Shown: positions 23,336 to 36,689 of the stretch, piece by piece | Layout: every line of letters starts with the position of its first letter | Position numbering within the stretch: the stretch's first letter is position 1 | Assembly: GCA_963920635.1 (NCBI GenBank) | Contig: OY987298.1 | Span: forward strand, 84,391,454 to 84,455,453 | DNA from: Pseudeuparius sepicola | Taxonomy: Eukaryota > Arthropoda > Insecta > Coleoptera > Anthribidae | Direction: 5' to 3' | Length of the DNA: 64,000 bases | Made by a program: the position numbers and the translations under genes | The notes under the pieces: generated by a model | Seen by the model: only the letters and a program-made list of their open reading frames with translations | Told to the model about the DNA's origin: nothing | The model's database searches: none

Positions 23336-26300
23336 CCTCAAAATGTTTCTAAAAAAATGTTGAGTGCCTGGCCAGCGCACTTTTTCAATTTTCAAAAATG
23401 TTGACATGCTCCGAAAAAAAAATACTATGCTATGTAAATTGAGTTCTACAGCACGATTCCGCCCTCAAAATTTTTCTAAAAAATTTCTAAGTGCCTGGCC
23501 AGCGCTCTTTTTCAATTTTCAAAAATGTTGACATGCTCCGAAAAAAAACTCCTATGCGACGTAAATTGAGTTGTACAACACGATTCCGCTCTCAAAATGT
23601 TTCTAAAAAAATTTTGAGTGCCTGGCCAGCGCACTTTTTCAATTTTCAAAAATGTTGACATACTCCGAAATAAAAATTCCTATGCGACGTAAATTAAGTC
23701 CTGCAACACGATTCCGCCCTAAAAATTTTTCTATAAAATTTCTGAGTGCCTGGCCAGCGCACTTTTACAATTTTCAAAAATGTTGACATGCTCCGAAAAA
23801 AAACTCCTATGTGACGTAAATTGAGTTCTACAACACGATTGCGCCCTCAAAATTTTTCTAAAAATTTTCTGAGTGCCTGGCCAGCGCACTTTTTCAATTT
23901 TCAAAAATGTTGACATGCTCCGAAAAAAAATTCCTATGCGACGTAAATTGAGTTGTACAACACGATTCCGCCCTCAAAATGTTTCTAAAAAATTTTTTAG
24001 TGCCTGGCCAGCGCACTTTTTCAATTTTCAAAAATGTTGACATACTCCGAAATAAAAATTCCTATGCGACGTAAATTAAGTTCTACAACACGATTACGCC
24101 CTAAAAATTTTTCTATAAAATTTCTAAGCCAGAGTACTTTTTCAATTTTCAAAAATGTTGACATGCTCCGAAAAAAAAGTCCTATGTGACGTAAATTGAC
24201 TTCTGCAACACGATTCCACCCACAAAATTTTTCTAAAAAATTTCTGAGTGCCTGGCCAGCGCACTTTTTCAATTTTCAAAAATGTTGACATGCTCCTAAA
24301 AAAAAATTCCTATGCGACGTAAATTGAGTTCTACCACACGATTCCGCCCTCAAAACTTTTCTAAAAAATTTTTAAGTGCCTGGCCAGCGCACTTTTTCAA
24401 TTTTCAAACATGTTGACATGCTCAAAAAAAATTACTATGCGACGTAAATTGAGTTCTACAACACGATTCCGCCCTCAAAATATTTCTAAAAAATTTTTGA
24501 GTGCCTGGACAGTGCCCTTTTTCAATTTTCAAAAATGTTGACATACTCCGAAAAAAAAATTCCTATGCGACGTAAATTGAGTTCTACAACATGATTCCGC
24601 CCTCAAAATTTTTCTAAAAAATTTTTAAGTGCCTGGCCAGCGCACTTTTTCAATTTTCAAACATGTTGACATGCTCCAAAAAAAAATTACTATGCGACGT
24701 AAATTAAGTTCTACAACACGATTCCGCCCTCAAAATGTTTCAAAAAAAATGTTGAGTGCCTGGCCAGCGCACTTTTTCAATTTTCAAAAATGTTGACATG
24801 CTCCGAAAAAAATATACTATGCTATGTAAATTGAGTTCTACAGCAGGATTCCGCCCTCAAAATTTTTCTAAAAAATTTCTAAGTGCCTGGCCAGCGCACT
24901 TTTTCAATTTTCAAAAATGTTGACATACTCCGAAATAAAAATTCCTATGCGACGTAAATTAAGTCCTGCAACACGATTCCACCCTAAAAATTTTTCTATA
25001 AAATTTCTGAGTGCCTGGCCAGCGCACTTTTTCAATTTTCAAAAATGTTGACATGCTCCGAAAAAAAATACTATGCTATGTAAATTGAGTTCTACAGCAC
25101 GATTCCGCCCTCAAAATTTTTCTAAAAAATTTCTAAGTGCCTGGCCAGCGCACTTTTTCAATTTTCAAAAATGTTGACATGCTCCGAAAAAAAACTCCTA
25201 TGCTACGTAAATTGAGTTGTACAACACGATTCCGCCCTCAAACTGTTTCTAAAAAATTTTTGAGTGATTGGCCAGCGCACTTTTTCAATTTTCAAAAATG
25301 TTGACATGCTCCGAAAAAAAAATTTTATGCGACGTAAATTGAGTTCTACCACACGATTCCGCCCTCAAAATTTTTCTAAAAAATTTCTAAGTGCCTGGCC
25401 AACGCACTTTTTCAATTTTTAAAAATGTTGACATGCTCTGAAAGGAAAATTCCTATGCGACGTAAATTGAGTTCTACCACAAGATTCCGCCCTCAAAATT
25501 TTTCTAAAAAAAATTTAAGTTCCTGGCCAGCGCACTTTTACAATTTTCAAAAATGTTGACATGCTCCGAAAAAAAACTCCTATGCGACGTAAATTGAGTT
25601 CTACAACACGATTCCGCCCTCAAAACTTTTCTAAAAAAATTTTGAGGGCCTGGCCAGCGCACTTTTTCAATTTTCAAAAATGTTGACATGCTCCGAAAAA
25701 AAATTCCTATGCGACGTAAATTGAGTTCTACAACACGATTCCGCCCTCAAAACTTTTCTAAAAAATTTCTAAGTGCCTGGCCAGCGCACTTTTTCAATTT
25801 TCAAAAATGTTGACATGCTCCGAAAAAAAACTCCTATGCGACGTAAATTGAGTTGTACAACTCGATTCCGCCCTCAAACTGTTTCTAAAAAATTTTTGAG
25901 TGCCTGGCCAGCGCACTTTTTCAATTTTCAAAAATGTTGACATGCTCCGAAAAAAAATTCCTATGCGACGTAAATTGAGTTCTACAACACGATTCCGCCC
26001 TCAAAATTTTTCTAAAAAAAATTTAAGTGCCTGGCCAGCGCACTTTTACAATTTTCAAAAATGTTGACATGCTCCGAAAAAAAATACCTGCGACGTAAAT
26101 TGAGTTCTACAACACGATTCCGCCCTCAAAATTTTTTAGAAAAATTTTTAAGTACCTGTTCAGCGCACTTTTTCAATTTTCAAAAATGTTGACATGCTCC
26201 GAAAAAAAAAACCTATGCGACGTAAATTCAGTTCTACCACAAGATTCCGCCCTCAAAATGTTTCTAAAAATTTTTTGAGTGCCTGGCCAGCGCACTTTTT

Positions 26301-29002
26301 CAATTTTCAAAAATGTTGACATGCTCCGAAAAAAAATTCCTATGCGACGTAAATTGAGTTCTACAACACGATTCCGCCCTCAAAACTTTTCTAAAAAAAT
26401 TTTAAGTGCCTGGCCAGCGCACTTTTTCAATTTTCAAACATGTTGACATGCTCAAAAAAAATTACTATGCGACGTAAATTGAGTTCTACAACACGATTCC
26501 GCCCTCAAAATGTTTCTAAAAAAATTTTGCGTGCCTGGCCAGCGCACTTTTTCAATTTTCAAAAATGTTGACATGCTCCGAAAAAAAATTCCTATGCGAC
26601 GTAAATTGAGTTCTACAACACGATTCCGCCCTCGAAACTTTTCTAAAAAATTTTAAAGTGCCTGGCCAGCGCACTTTTCAATTTTCAAACATGTTGACAT
26701 GCTCCAAGAAAAAATTACTATGCGACGTAAATTGAGTTCTACAACACGATTCCGCCCTCAAAATATTTCTAAAAAATTTTTGAGTGCCTGGACAGTGCCC
26801 TTTTTCAATTTTCAAAAATGTTGACATACTCCGAAAAAAAAATTCCTATGCGACGTAAATTGAGTTCTACAACATGATTCCGCCCTCAAAATTTTTCTAA
26901 AAAATTTTTAAGTGCCTGGCCAGCGCACTTTTTCAATTTTCAAAAATGTTGACATGCTCCGAAAAAAAAATACTATGCTATGTAAATTGAGTTCTACAGC
27001 ACGATTCCGCCCTCAAAATTTTTCTAAAAAATTTCTAAGTGCCTGGCCAGCGCACTTTTTCAATTTTCAAAAATGTTGACATGCTCCGAAAAAAAATACT
27101 ATGCTATGTAAATTGAGTTCTACAGCACGATTCCGCCCTCAAAATTTTTCTAAAAAATTTCTAAGTGCCTGGCCAGCGCACTTTTTCAATTTTCAAAAAT
27201 GTTGACATGCTCCGAAAAAAAACTCCTATGCTACGTAAATTGAGTTGTACAACACGATTCCGCCCTCAAACTGTTTCTAAAAAATTTTTGAGTGATTGGC
27301 CAGCGCACTTTTTCAATTTTCAAAAATGTTGACATGCTCCGAAAAAAAAATTTTATGCGACGTAAATTGAGTTCTACCACACGATTCCGCCCTCAAAATT
27401 TTTCTAAAAAAATTCTAAGTGCCTGGCCAGCGCACTTTTTCAATTTTTAAAAATGTTGACATGCTCCGAAAGGAAAATTAATATGCGTCGTAAATTGAGT
27501 TCTACCACAAGATTCCGCCCTCAAAATTTTTCTAAAAAAAATTTAAGTTCCTGGCCAGCGCACTTTTACAATTTTCAAAAATGTTGACATGCTCCGAAAA
27601 AAAATTCCTATGCGACGTAAATTGAGTTCTACAACACGATTCCGCCCTCAAAACTTTTCTAAAAAATTTTTAAGTGCCTGGCCAGTGCACTTTTTCAATT
27701 TTCAAAAATGTTGACATGCTCCGAAAAAAAATTCCTATGCGACGTAAATTGAGTTCTACAACACGATTCCGCCCTCAAAACTTTTCTAAAAAATTTTTAA
27801 GTGCCTGGCCAGCGCACTTTTTCAATTTTCAAACATGTTGACATGCCCCAAAAAAAAATTACTATGCGACGTAAATTAAGTTCTACAACACGATTCCGCC
27901 CTCAAAATGTTTCTAAAAAATTTTTGAGCGCCTGGCCAGCGCACTTTTTCAATTTAGAAAAATGTTGACATGCTCCGAAAAAAAATTCCTATGCGACGTA
28001 AATTGAGTTCTACAACACGATTCCGCCCTCAAAACTTTTCTAAAAAATTTTTAAGTGCCTGGCCAGCGCACTTTATCAATTTTCAAAAATGTTGACATGC
28101 TCCGAAAAAAAATACCTATGCGACGTAAATTGAGTTCTACAACACGATTCCGCCCTCAAAATTTTTTAGAAAAATTTTTAAGTACCTGGTCAGCGCACTT
28201 TTTCAATTTTCAAAAATGTTGACATGCTCCGAAAAAAAAAATACCTATGCGACGTAAATTGAGTTCTACCACAAGATTCCGCCCTCAAAATTTTTCTAAA
28301 AAAAATTTAAGTGCCTGGCCACTGGCCAGCGCACTTTTACAATTTTCAAAAATGTTGACATGCTCCGAAAAAAAACTCCTATGCTACGTAAATTGAGTTG
28401 TACAACACGATTCCGCCCTCAAAATGTTTCTAAAAAATTTTTGAGTGCCTGGCCAGCGCACTTTTTCAATTTTCAAAAATGTTGACATGCTCCGAAAAAA
28501 AATTCCTATGCGACGTAAATTGAGTTCTACAACACGATTCCGCCCTCAAAACTTTTCTAAAAAATTTTTGAGGGCCTGGCCAGCGCACTTTTTCAATTTT
28601 CAAAAATGTTGACATGCTCCGAAAAAAAATTCCTATGCGACGTAAATTGAGTTCTACAACACGATTCCGCCCTCAAAACTTTTCTAAAAAATTTTTAAGT
28701 GCCTGGCCAGCGCACTTTTTCAATTTTCAAAAATGTTGACATGCTCCGAAAAAAAACTCCTATGCTACGTAAATTGAGTTGTACAACACGATTCCGCCCT
28801 CAAAATGTTTCTAAAAAATTTTTAAGTGCCTGGCCAGCGCACTTTTTCAATTTTCAAACATGTTGACATGCCCCACAAAAAATTACTATGCGACGTAAAT
28901 TAAGTTCTACAACACGATTCCGCCCTCAAAATGTTTCTAAAAAATTTTTGAGTGCCTGGCCAGCGCACTTTTTCAATTTTCAAAAATGTTGACATGCTCC
29001 GA
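23336..29002 (+). repeat. HOR block A, copy 2
   Basis: The block starts with the same phase and variants as base 1 of the window and runs in step for 5.67 kb, lacking only the 634-bp segment found in copy 1. It keeps the same rare markers: AAGCCAGAGTAC (24,126), ACCTGCGACG (near 26,087), loop-inverted dyads (26,137 and 28,167), and the 7-bp duplication CTGGCCACTGGCCAG (28,314). From about 27,060 onward it is also the left part of the first D-type unit, because that stretch recurs 5,596-5,598 bp downstream. The two classifications therefore overlap. Confidence 0.87.
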
Positions 29003-29353
29003 GAAAAAATTCCTATGCGACGTAAATTGAGTTCTACAACACGATTCCGCCCTCAAAATTTTTCTAAAAAATTTTTAAGTGCCTGGCCAGCGCACTTTTT
29101 CAATTTTCAAACATGTTGACATGCTCCGAAAAAAAAAACTATGCTATGTAAATTGAGTTCTACAGCACGATTCCGCCCTCAAAATTTTTCTAAAAAATTT
29201 TTGAGTGCCTGGCCAGCGCACCTTTTCAATCTTCAAAAATGTTGACATGCTCCGAAAAAAAAATCCTACGCGACGTAAATTGAGTTCTACAACACGATTC
29301 CGCCCTCAAAATTTTTCTACAAAATTTCCAAGTGCCTGGCCAGCGCACTTTTT

Positions 29354-29370
29354 CAATTTTCAATTTTCAA
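29354..29370. repeat. 7-bp insertion marker of D units (CAATTTTCAATTTTCAA)
   Basis: The T-rich stretch carries one extra AATTTTC. The marker recurs at 34,950, 42,710, 48,686 and 56,053, once per D unit, and was not seen in blocks A, B or C. It is followed within the same monomer by the interrupted A-tract CGAAAGGAAAATT. Confidence 0.85.
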
Positions 29371-31204
29371 AAATGTTGACATGTTCCGAAAGGAAAATTC
29401 CTATGCGACGTAAATTGAGTTCTACCACAAGATTCCGCCCTAAAAATTTTTCAAAAAAAAATTTAAGTGCCTGGCCAGCGCACTTTTACAATTTTCAAAA
29501 ATGTTGACATGCTCCGAAAAAAAACTCCTATGTGACGTAAATTGAGTTCTACAACACGATTCCGCCCTCAAAATGTTTCTAAAAAAATTTTGCGTGCCTG
29601 GCCAGCGCACTTTTTCAATTTTCAAAAATGTTGATATGCTCCGAAAAAAAATTCCTATGCGACGTAAATTGAGTTCTACAACACGATTCCGCCCTCAAAA
29701 CTTTTCTAAAAAATTTTTAAGTGCCTGGCCAGCGCACTTTTCAATTTTCAAACATGTTGACATGCTCCAAGAAAAAATTACTATGCGACGTAAATTGAGT
29801 TCTACAACACGATTCCGCCCTCAAAATATTTCTAAAAAATTTTTGAGTGCCTGGACAGTGCCCTTTTTCAATTTTCAAAAATGTTGACATACTCCGAAAA
29901 AAAAATTCCTATGCGACGTAAATTGAGTTCTACAACATGATTCCGCCCTCAAAATTTTTCTAAAAAATTTGTAAGTGCCTGGCCAGCGCACTTTTTCAAT
30001 TTTCAAACATGTTGACATGCTCCAAAAAAAATTACTATGCGACGTAAATTAAGTTCTACAACACGATTCCGCCCTCAAAATGTTTCTAAAAAAATGTTGA
30101 GTGCCTGGCCAGCGCACTTTTTCAATTTTCAAAAATGTTGACATGCTCCGAAAAAAAATACCTATGCGACGTAAATTGAGTTCTACCACAAGATTCCGCC
30201 CTCAAAATTTTTCTAAAAAAAATTTAAATGCCTGGCCAGCGCACTTTTACAATTTTCAAAAATGTTGACATGCTCCGAAAAAAAATTCCTATGCGACGTA
30301 AATTGAGTTCTACAACACGATTCCGCCCTCAAAATTTTTTAGAAAAATTTTTAAGTACCTGGTCAGCGCACTTTTTCAATTTTCAAAAATGTTGACATGC
30401 TCCGAAAAAAAAATACCTATGCGACGTAAATTGAGTTCTACCACAAGATTCCGCCCTCAAAATTTTTCTAAAAAAAATTTAAGTGCCTGGCCAGCGCACT
30501 TTTACAATTTTCAAAAATGTTGACATGCTCCGAAAAAAAACTCCTATGCTACGTAAATTGAGTTGTACAACACGATTCCGCCCTCAAAATGTTTCTAAAA
30601 AATTTTTGAGTGCCTGGCCAGCGCACTTTTTCAATTTTCAAAAATGTTGACATGCTCCGAAAAAAAATTCCTATGCGACGTAAATTGAGTTCTACAACAC
30701 GATTCCGCCCTCAAAACTTTTCTAAAAAATTTTTGAGGGCCTGGCCAGCGCACTTTTTCAATTTTCAAAAATGTTGACATGCTCCGAAAAAAAATTCCTA
30801 TGCGACGTAAATTGAGTTCTACAACACGATTCCGCCCTCAAAACTTTTCTAAAAAATTTTTAAGTGCCTGGCCAGCGCACTTTTTAAATTTTCAAAAATG
30901 TTGACATGCTCCGAAAAAAAACTCCTATGCTACGTAAATTGAGTTGTACAACACGATTCCGCCCTCAAAATGTTTCTAAAAAATTTTTAAGTGCCTGGCC
31001 AGCGCACTTTTTCAATTTTCAAACATGTTGACATGCCCCAAAAAAAATTACTATGCGACGTAAATTAAGTTCTACAACACGATTCCGCCCTCAAAATGTT
31101 TCTAAAAAATTTTTGAGTGCCTGGCCAGCGCACTTTTTCAATTTTCAAAAATGTTGACATGCTCCGAAAAAAAATTCCTATGCGACGTAAATTGAGTTCT
31201 AAAA

Positions 31205-31678
31205 CACGATTCCGCCCTCAAAATTTTTCTAAAAAATTTTTAAGTGCCTGGCCAGCGCACTTTTTCAATTTTCAAACATGTTGACATGCTGCAAAAAAAA
31301 ATTACTATGCGACGTAAATTGAGTTCTACAACACTATTCCGCCCTCAAAATGTTTCTAAAAAATTTTTGAGTGCCTGGCCAGCGCACTTTTTCAATTTTC
31401 AAAAACGTTGACATGCTCCGAAAAAAAAAACTATGCTATGTAAATTGAGTTCTACAGCACGATTCCGCCCTCAAAATTTTTCTAAAAAATTTTTGAGTGC
31501 CTGGCCAGCGCACTTTTTCAATCTTCAAAAATGTTGACATGCTCCGAAAAAAAAATCCTACGCGACGTAAATTGAGTTCTACAACACGATTCCGCCCTCA
31601 AAACTTTTCTAAAAAATTTTTGAGGGCCTGGCCAGCGCACTTTTTCAATTTTCAAAAATGTTGACATGCTCCGAAAAA
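31205..31678 (+). repeat. 759-bp-period repeat, first copy
   Basis: About 474 bp match 31,964-32,437 exactly or nearly so at an offset of 759 bp (6 monomers). Shared markers are GCTGCAAAAAAAAATTACT, ACACTATTCCG, AAAAACGTTGACATG and ATCCTACGCGACG. The 285 bp between the copies carries block A-type monomers with CAACTCGATTCCG and ACCTGCGACG, as near 2,500-2,770. Confidence 0.8.
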
Positions 31679-31963
31679 AAACTCCTATGCGACGTAAATT
31701 GAGTTGTACAACTCGATTCCGCCCTCAAACTGTTTCTAAAAATTTTTTGAGTGCCTGGCCAGCGCACTTTTTCAATTTTCAAAAATGTTGACATGCTCCG
31801 AAAAAAAATTCCTATGCGACGTAAATTGAGTTCTACAACACGATTCCGCCCTCAAAATTTTTCTAAAAAAAATTTAAGTGCCTGGCCAGCGCACTTTTAC
31901 AATTTTCAAAAATGTTGACATGCTCCGAAAAAAAATACCTGCGACGTAAATTGAGTTCTACAA

Positions 31964-32437
31964 CACGATTCCGCCCTCAAAATTTTTCTAAAAAATTTTT
32001 AAGTGCCTGGCCAGCGCACTTTTTCAATTTTCAAACATGTTGACATGCTGCAAAAAAAAATTACTATGCGACGTAAATTGAGTTCTACAACACTATTCCG
32101 CCCTCAAAATGTTTCTAAAAAATTTTTGAGTGCCTGGCCAGCGCACTTTTTCAATTTTCAAAAACGTTGACATGCTCCGAAAAAAAAAACTATGCTATGT
32201 AAATTGAGTTCTACAGCACGATTCCGCCCTCAAAATTTTTCTAAAAAATTTTTGAGTGCCTGGCCAGCGCACTTTTTCAATCTTCAAAAATGTTGACATG
32301 CTCCGAAAAAAAAATCCTACGCGACGTAAATTGAGTTCTACAACACGATTCCGCCCTCAAAACTTTTCTAAAAAATTTTTGAGGGCCTGGCCAGCGCACT
32401 TTTTCAATTTTCAAAAATGTTGACATGCTCCGAAAAA
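31964..32437 (+). repeat. 759-bp-period repeat, second copy
   Basis: This is the second copy of the 6-monomer-period repeat, with AAAAACGTTG at 32,160 corresponding to 31,401. It ends where the sequence joins a block A-like tail: the next monomer carries ACACGAATCCG (32,474), as at 4,172. A local tandem duplication placed next to a block A-derived segment is the simplest reading. Confidence 0.8.
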
Positions 32438-34598
32438 AAAATCCTATGCGACGTAAATTGAGTTCTACAACACGAATCCGCCCTCAAAACTTTTCTAAAA
32501 AATTTTTGAGGGCCTGGCCAGCGCACTTTTTCAATTTTCAAAAATGTTGACATGCTCCGAAAAAAAATTCCTATGCGACGTAAATTGAGTTCTACAACAC
32601 GATTCCGCCCTCAAAACTTTTCTAAAAAATTTCTAAGTGCCTGGCCAGCGCACTTTGTCAATTTTCAAAAATGTTGACATGCTCCGAAAAAAAATACTAT
32701 GCTATGTAAATTGAGTTCTACAGCACGATTCCGCCCTCAAAATTTTTCTAAAAAAATTCTAAGTGCCTGGCCAGCGCACTTTTTCAATTTTCAAAAATGT
32801 TGACATGCTCCGAAAAAAAACTCCTATGCTACGTAAATTGAGTTGTACAACACGATTCCGCCCTCAAACTGTTTCTAAAAAATTTTTGAGTGATTGGCCA
32901 GCGCACTTTTTCAATTTTCAAAAATGTTGACATGCTCCGAAAAAAAAATTTTATGCGACGTAAATTGAGTTCTACCACACGATTCCGCCCTCAAAATTTT
33001 TCTAAAAAAATTCTAAGTGCCTGGCCAGCGCACTTTTTCAATTTTTAAAAATGTTGACATGCTCCGAAAGGAAAATTAATATGCGTCGTAAATTGAGTTC
33101 TACCACAAGATTCCGCCCTCAAAATTTTTCTAAAAAAAATTTAAGTTCCTGGCCAGCGCACTTTTACAATTTTCAAAAATGTTGACATGCTCCGAAAAAA
33201 AATTCCTATGCGACGTAAATTGAGTTCTACAACACGATTCCGCCCTCAAAACTTTTCTAAAATATTTTTAAGTGCCTGGCCAGTGCACTTTTTCAATTTT
33301 CAAAAATGTTGACATGCTCCGAAAAAAAATTCCTATGCGACGTAAATTGAGTTCTACAACACGATTCCGCCCTCAAAACTTTTCTAAAAAATTTTTAAGT
33401 GCCTGGCCAGCGCACTTTTTCAATTTTCAAACATGTTGACATGCCCCAAAAAAAATTACTATGCGACGTAAATTAAGTTCTACAACACGATTCCGCCCTC
33501 AAAATGTTTCTAAAAAATTTTTGAGCGCCTGGCCAGCGCACTTTTTCAATTTCCAAAAATGTTGACATGCTCCGAAAAAAAATTCCTATGCGACGTAAAT
33601 TGAGTTCTACAACACGATTCCGCCCTCAAAACTTTTCTAAAAAATTTTTAAGTGCCTGGCCAGCGCACTTTATCAATTTTCAAAAATGTTGACATGCTCC
33701 GAAAAAAAATACCTATGCGACGTAAATTGAGTTCTACAACACGATTCCGCCCTCAAAATTTTTTAGAAAAATTTTTAAGTACCTGGTCAGCGCACTTTTT
33801 CAATTTTCAAAAATGTTGACATGCTCCGAAAAAAAAATACCTATGCGACGTAAATTGAGTTCTACCACAAGATTCCGCCCTCAAAATTTTTCTAAAAAAA
33901 ATTTAAGTGCCTGGCCACTGGCCAGCGCACTTTTACAATTTTCAAAAATGTTGACATGCTCCGAAAAAAAACTCCTATGCTACGTAAATTGAGTTGTACA
34001 ACACGATTCCGCCCTCAAAATGTTTCTAAAAAATTTTTGAGTGCCTGGCCAGCGCACTTTTTCAATTTTCAAAAATGTTGACATGCTCCGAAAAAAAATT
34101 CCTATGCGACGTAAATTGAGTTCTACAACACGATTCCGCCCTCAAAACTTTTCTAAAAAATTTTTGAGGGCCTGGCCAGCGCACTTTTTCAATTTTCAAA
34201 AATGTTGACATGCTCCGAAAAAAAATTCCTATGCGACGTAAATTGAGTTCTACAACACGATTCCGCCCTCAAAACTTTTCTAAAAAATTTTTAAGTGCCT
34301 GGCCAGCGCACTTTTTCAATTTTCAAAAATGTTGACATGCTCCGAAAAAAAACTCCTATGCTACGTAAATTGAGTTGTACAACACGATTCCGCCCTCAAA
34401 ATGTTTCTAAAAAATTTTTAAGTGCCTGGCCAGCGCACTTTTTCAATTTTCAAACATGTTGACATGCCCCACAAAAAATTACTATGCGACGTAAATTAAG
34501 TTCTACAACACGATTCCGCCCTCAAAATGTTTCTAAAAAATTTTTGAGTGCCTGGCCAGCGCACTTTTTCAATTTTCAAAAATGTTGACATGCTCCGA
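32438..34598 (+). repeat. Partial block A copy inside D unit 1
   Basis: About 17 monomers follow block A copy 1 from about 4,138 to 6,301 in the same order: ACACGAATCCG, GCACTTTGTC, TACTATGCTATG, GATTGGCCAG, CGAAAGGAAAATTAATATG, CCAGTGCAC, TTTATCAATT, the loop-inverted dyad (33,764), CTGGCCACTGGCCAG (33,910), and GCCCCACAAAAAATT. This third copy of the segment retains the part that block A copy 2 lacks. The part from about 32,800 recurs at 40,560-42,213. Confidence 0.8.
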
Positions 34599-36689
34599 GA
34601 AAAAATTCCTATGCGACGTAAATTGAGTTCTACAACACGATTCCGCCCTCAAAATTTTTCTAAAAAATTTTTAAGTGCCTGGCCAGCGCACTTTTTCAAT
34701 TTTCAAACATGTTGACATGCTCCGAAAAAAAAAACTATGCTATGTAAATTGAGTTCTACAGCACGATTCCGCCCTCAAAATTTTTCTAAAAAATTTTTGA
34801 GTGCCTGGCCAGCGCACCTTTTCAATCTTCAAAAATGTTGACATGCTCCGAAAAAAAAATCCTACGCGACGTAAATTGAGTTCTACAACACGATTCCGCC
34901 CTCAAAATTTTTCTACAAAATTTCCAAGTGCCTGGCCAGCGCACTTTTTCAATTTTCAATTTTCAAAAATGTTGACATGTTCCGAAAGGAAAATTCCTAT
35001 GCGACGTAAATTGAGTTCTACCACAAGATTCCGCCCTAAAAATTTTTCAAAAAAAAATTTAAGTGCCTGGCCAGCGCACTTTTACAATTTTCAAAAATGT
35101 TGACATGCTCCGAAAAAAAACTCCTATGTGACGTAAATTGAGTTCTACAACACGATTGCGCCCTCAAAATTGTTCTAAAAATTTTCTGAGTGCCTGGCCA
35201 GCGCACTTTTTCAATTTTCAAAAATGTTGACATGCTCCGAAAAAAAATTACTATGCGACGTAAATTGAGTTCTACAACACGATTCCGCCCTCAAAATGTT
35301 TCTAAAAAAATTTTGCGTGCCTGGCCAGCGCACTTTTTCAATTTTCAAAAATGTTGATATGCTCCGAAAAAAAATTCCTATGCGACGTAAATTGAGTTCT
35401 ACAACACGATTCCGCCCTCAAAACTTTTCTAAAAAATTTTTAAGTGCCTGGCCAGCGCACTTTTCAATTTTCAAACATGTTGACATGCTCCAAGAAAAAA
35501 TTACTATGCGACGTAAATTGAGTTCTACAACACGATTCCGCCCTCAAAATATTTCTAAAAAATTTTTGAGTGCCTGGACAGTGCCCTTTTTCAATTTTCA
35601 AAAATGTTGACATACTCCGAAAAAAAAATTCCTATGCGACGTAAATTGAGTTCTACAACATGATTCCGCCCTCAAAATTTTTCTAAAAAATTTGTAAGTG
35701 CCTGGCCAGCGCACTTTTTCAATTTTCAAACATGTTGACATGCTCCAAAAAAAATTACTATGCGACGTAAATTAAGTTCTACAACACGATTCCGCCCTCA
35801 AAATGTTTCTAAAAAAATGTTGAGTGCCTGGCCAGCGCACTTTTTCAATTTTCAAAAATGTTGACATGCTCCGAAAAAAAATACCTATGCGACGTAAATT
35901 GAGTTCTACCACAAGATTCCGCCCTCAAAATTTTTCTAAAAAAAATTTAAATGCCTGGCCAGCGCACTTTTACAATTTTCAAAAATGTTGACATGCTCCG
36001 AAAAAAAATTCCTATGCGACGTAAATTGAGTTCTACAACACGATTCCGCCCTCAAAATTTTTTAGAAAAATTTTTAAGTACCTGGTCAGCGCACTTTTTC
36101 AATTTTCAAAAATGTTGACATGCTCCGAAAAAAAAATACCTATGCGACGTAAATTGAGTTCTACCACAAGATTCCGCCCTCAAAATTTTTCTAAAAAAAA
36201 TTTAAGTGCCTGGCCAGCGCACTTTTACAATTTTCAAAAATGTTGACATGCTCCGAAAAAAAACTCCTATGCTACGTAAATTGAGTTGTACAACACGATT
36301 CCGCCCTCAAAATGTTTCTAAAAAATTTTTGAGTGCCTGGCCAGCGCACTTTTTCAATTTTCAAAAATGTTGACATGCTCCGAAAAAAAATTCCTATGCG
36401 ACGTAAATTGAGTTCTACAACACGATTCCGCCCTCAAAACTTTTCTAAAAAATTTTTGAGGGCCTGGCCAGCGCACTTTTTCAATTTTCAAAAATGTTGA
36501 CATGCTCCGAAAAAAAATTCCTATGCGACGTAAATTGAGTTCTACAACACGATTCCGCCCTCAAAACTTTTCTAAAAAATTTTTAAGTGCCTGGCCAGCG
36601 CACTTTTTAAATTTTCAAAAATGTTGACATGCTCCGAAAAAAAACTCCTATGCTACGTAAATTGAGTTGTACAACACGATTCCGCCCTC

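Larger units (their letters stand above)
29354..34949 (+). repeat. HOR block D, unit 1 (5,596 bp, ~44 monomers)
   Basis: The unit is defined from one marker (CAATTTTCAATTTTCAA, a 7-bp insertion) to the next. Order: a stretch shared with all later units to about 30,968; a patchwork of block A-like monomers to about 32,437 that includes a 759-bp tandem pair; then 32,438-34,598, which tracks block A copy 1 from about 4,138 to 6,301 (offset 28,297-28,299) with a few changes such as AATTTCCAAAAATG near 33,549. Relative to unit 2 it lacks one monomer near 29,565. It also holds a B-like run at 29,573-29,887 with GACAGTGCCC. Confidence 0.82.

Noticed and set aside
29354..34949. Transposable element carrying the D units
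   Set aside because: No terminal repeats, target-site duplication, polymerase or transposase frame is present. The unit edges fall inside ordinary monomers.
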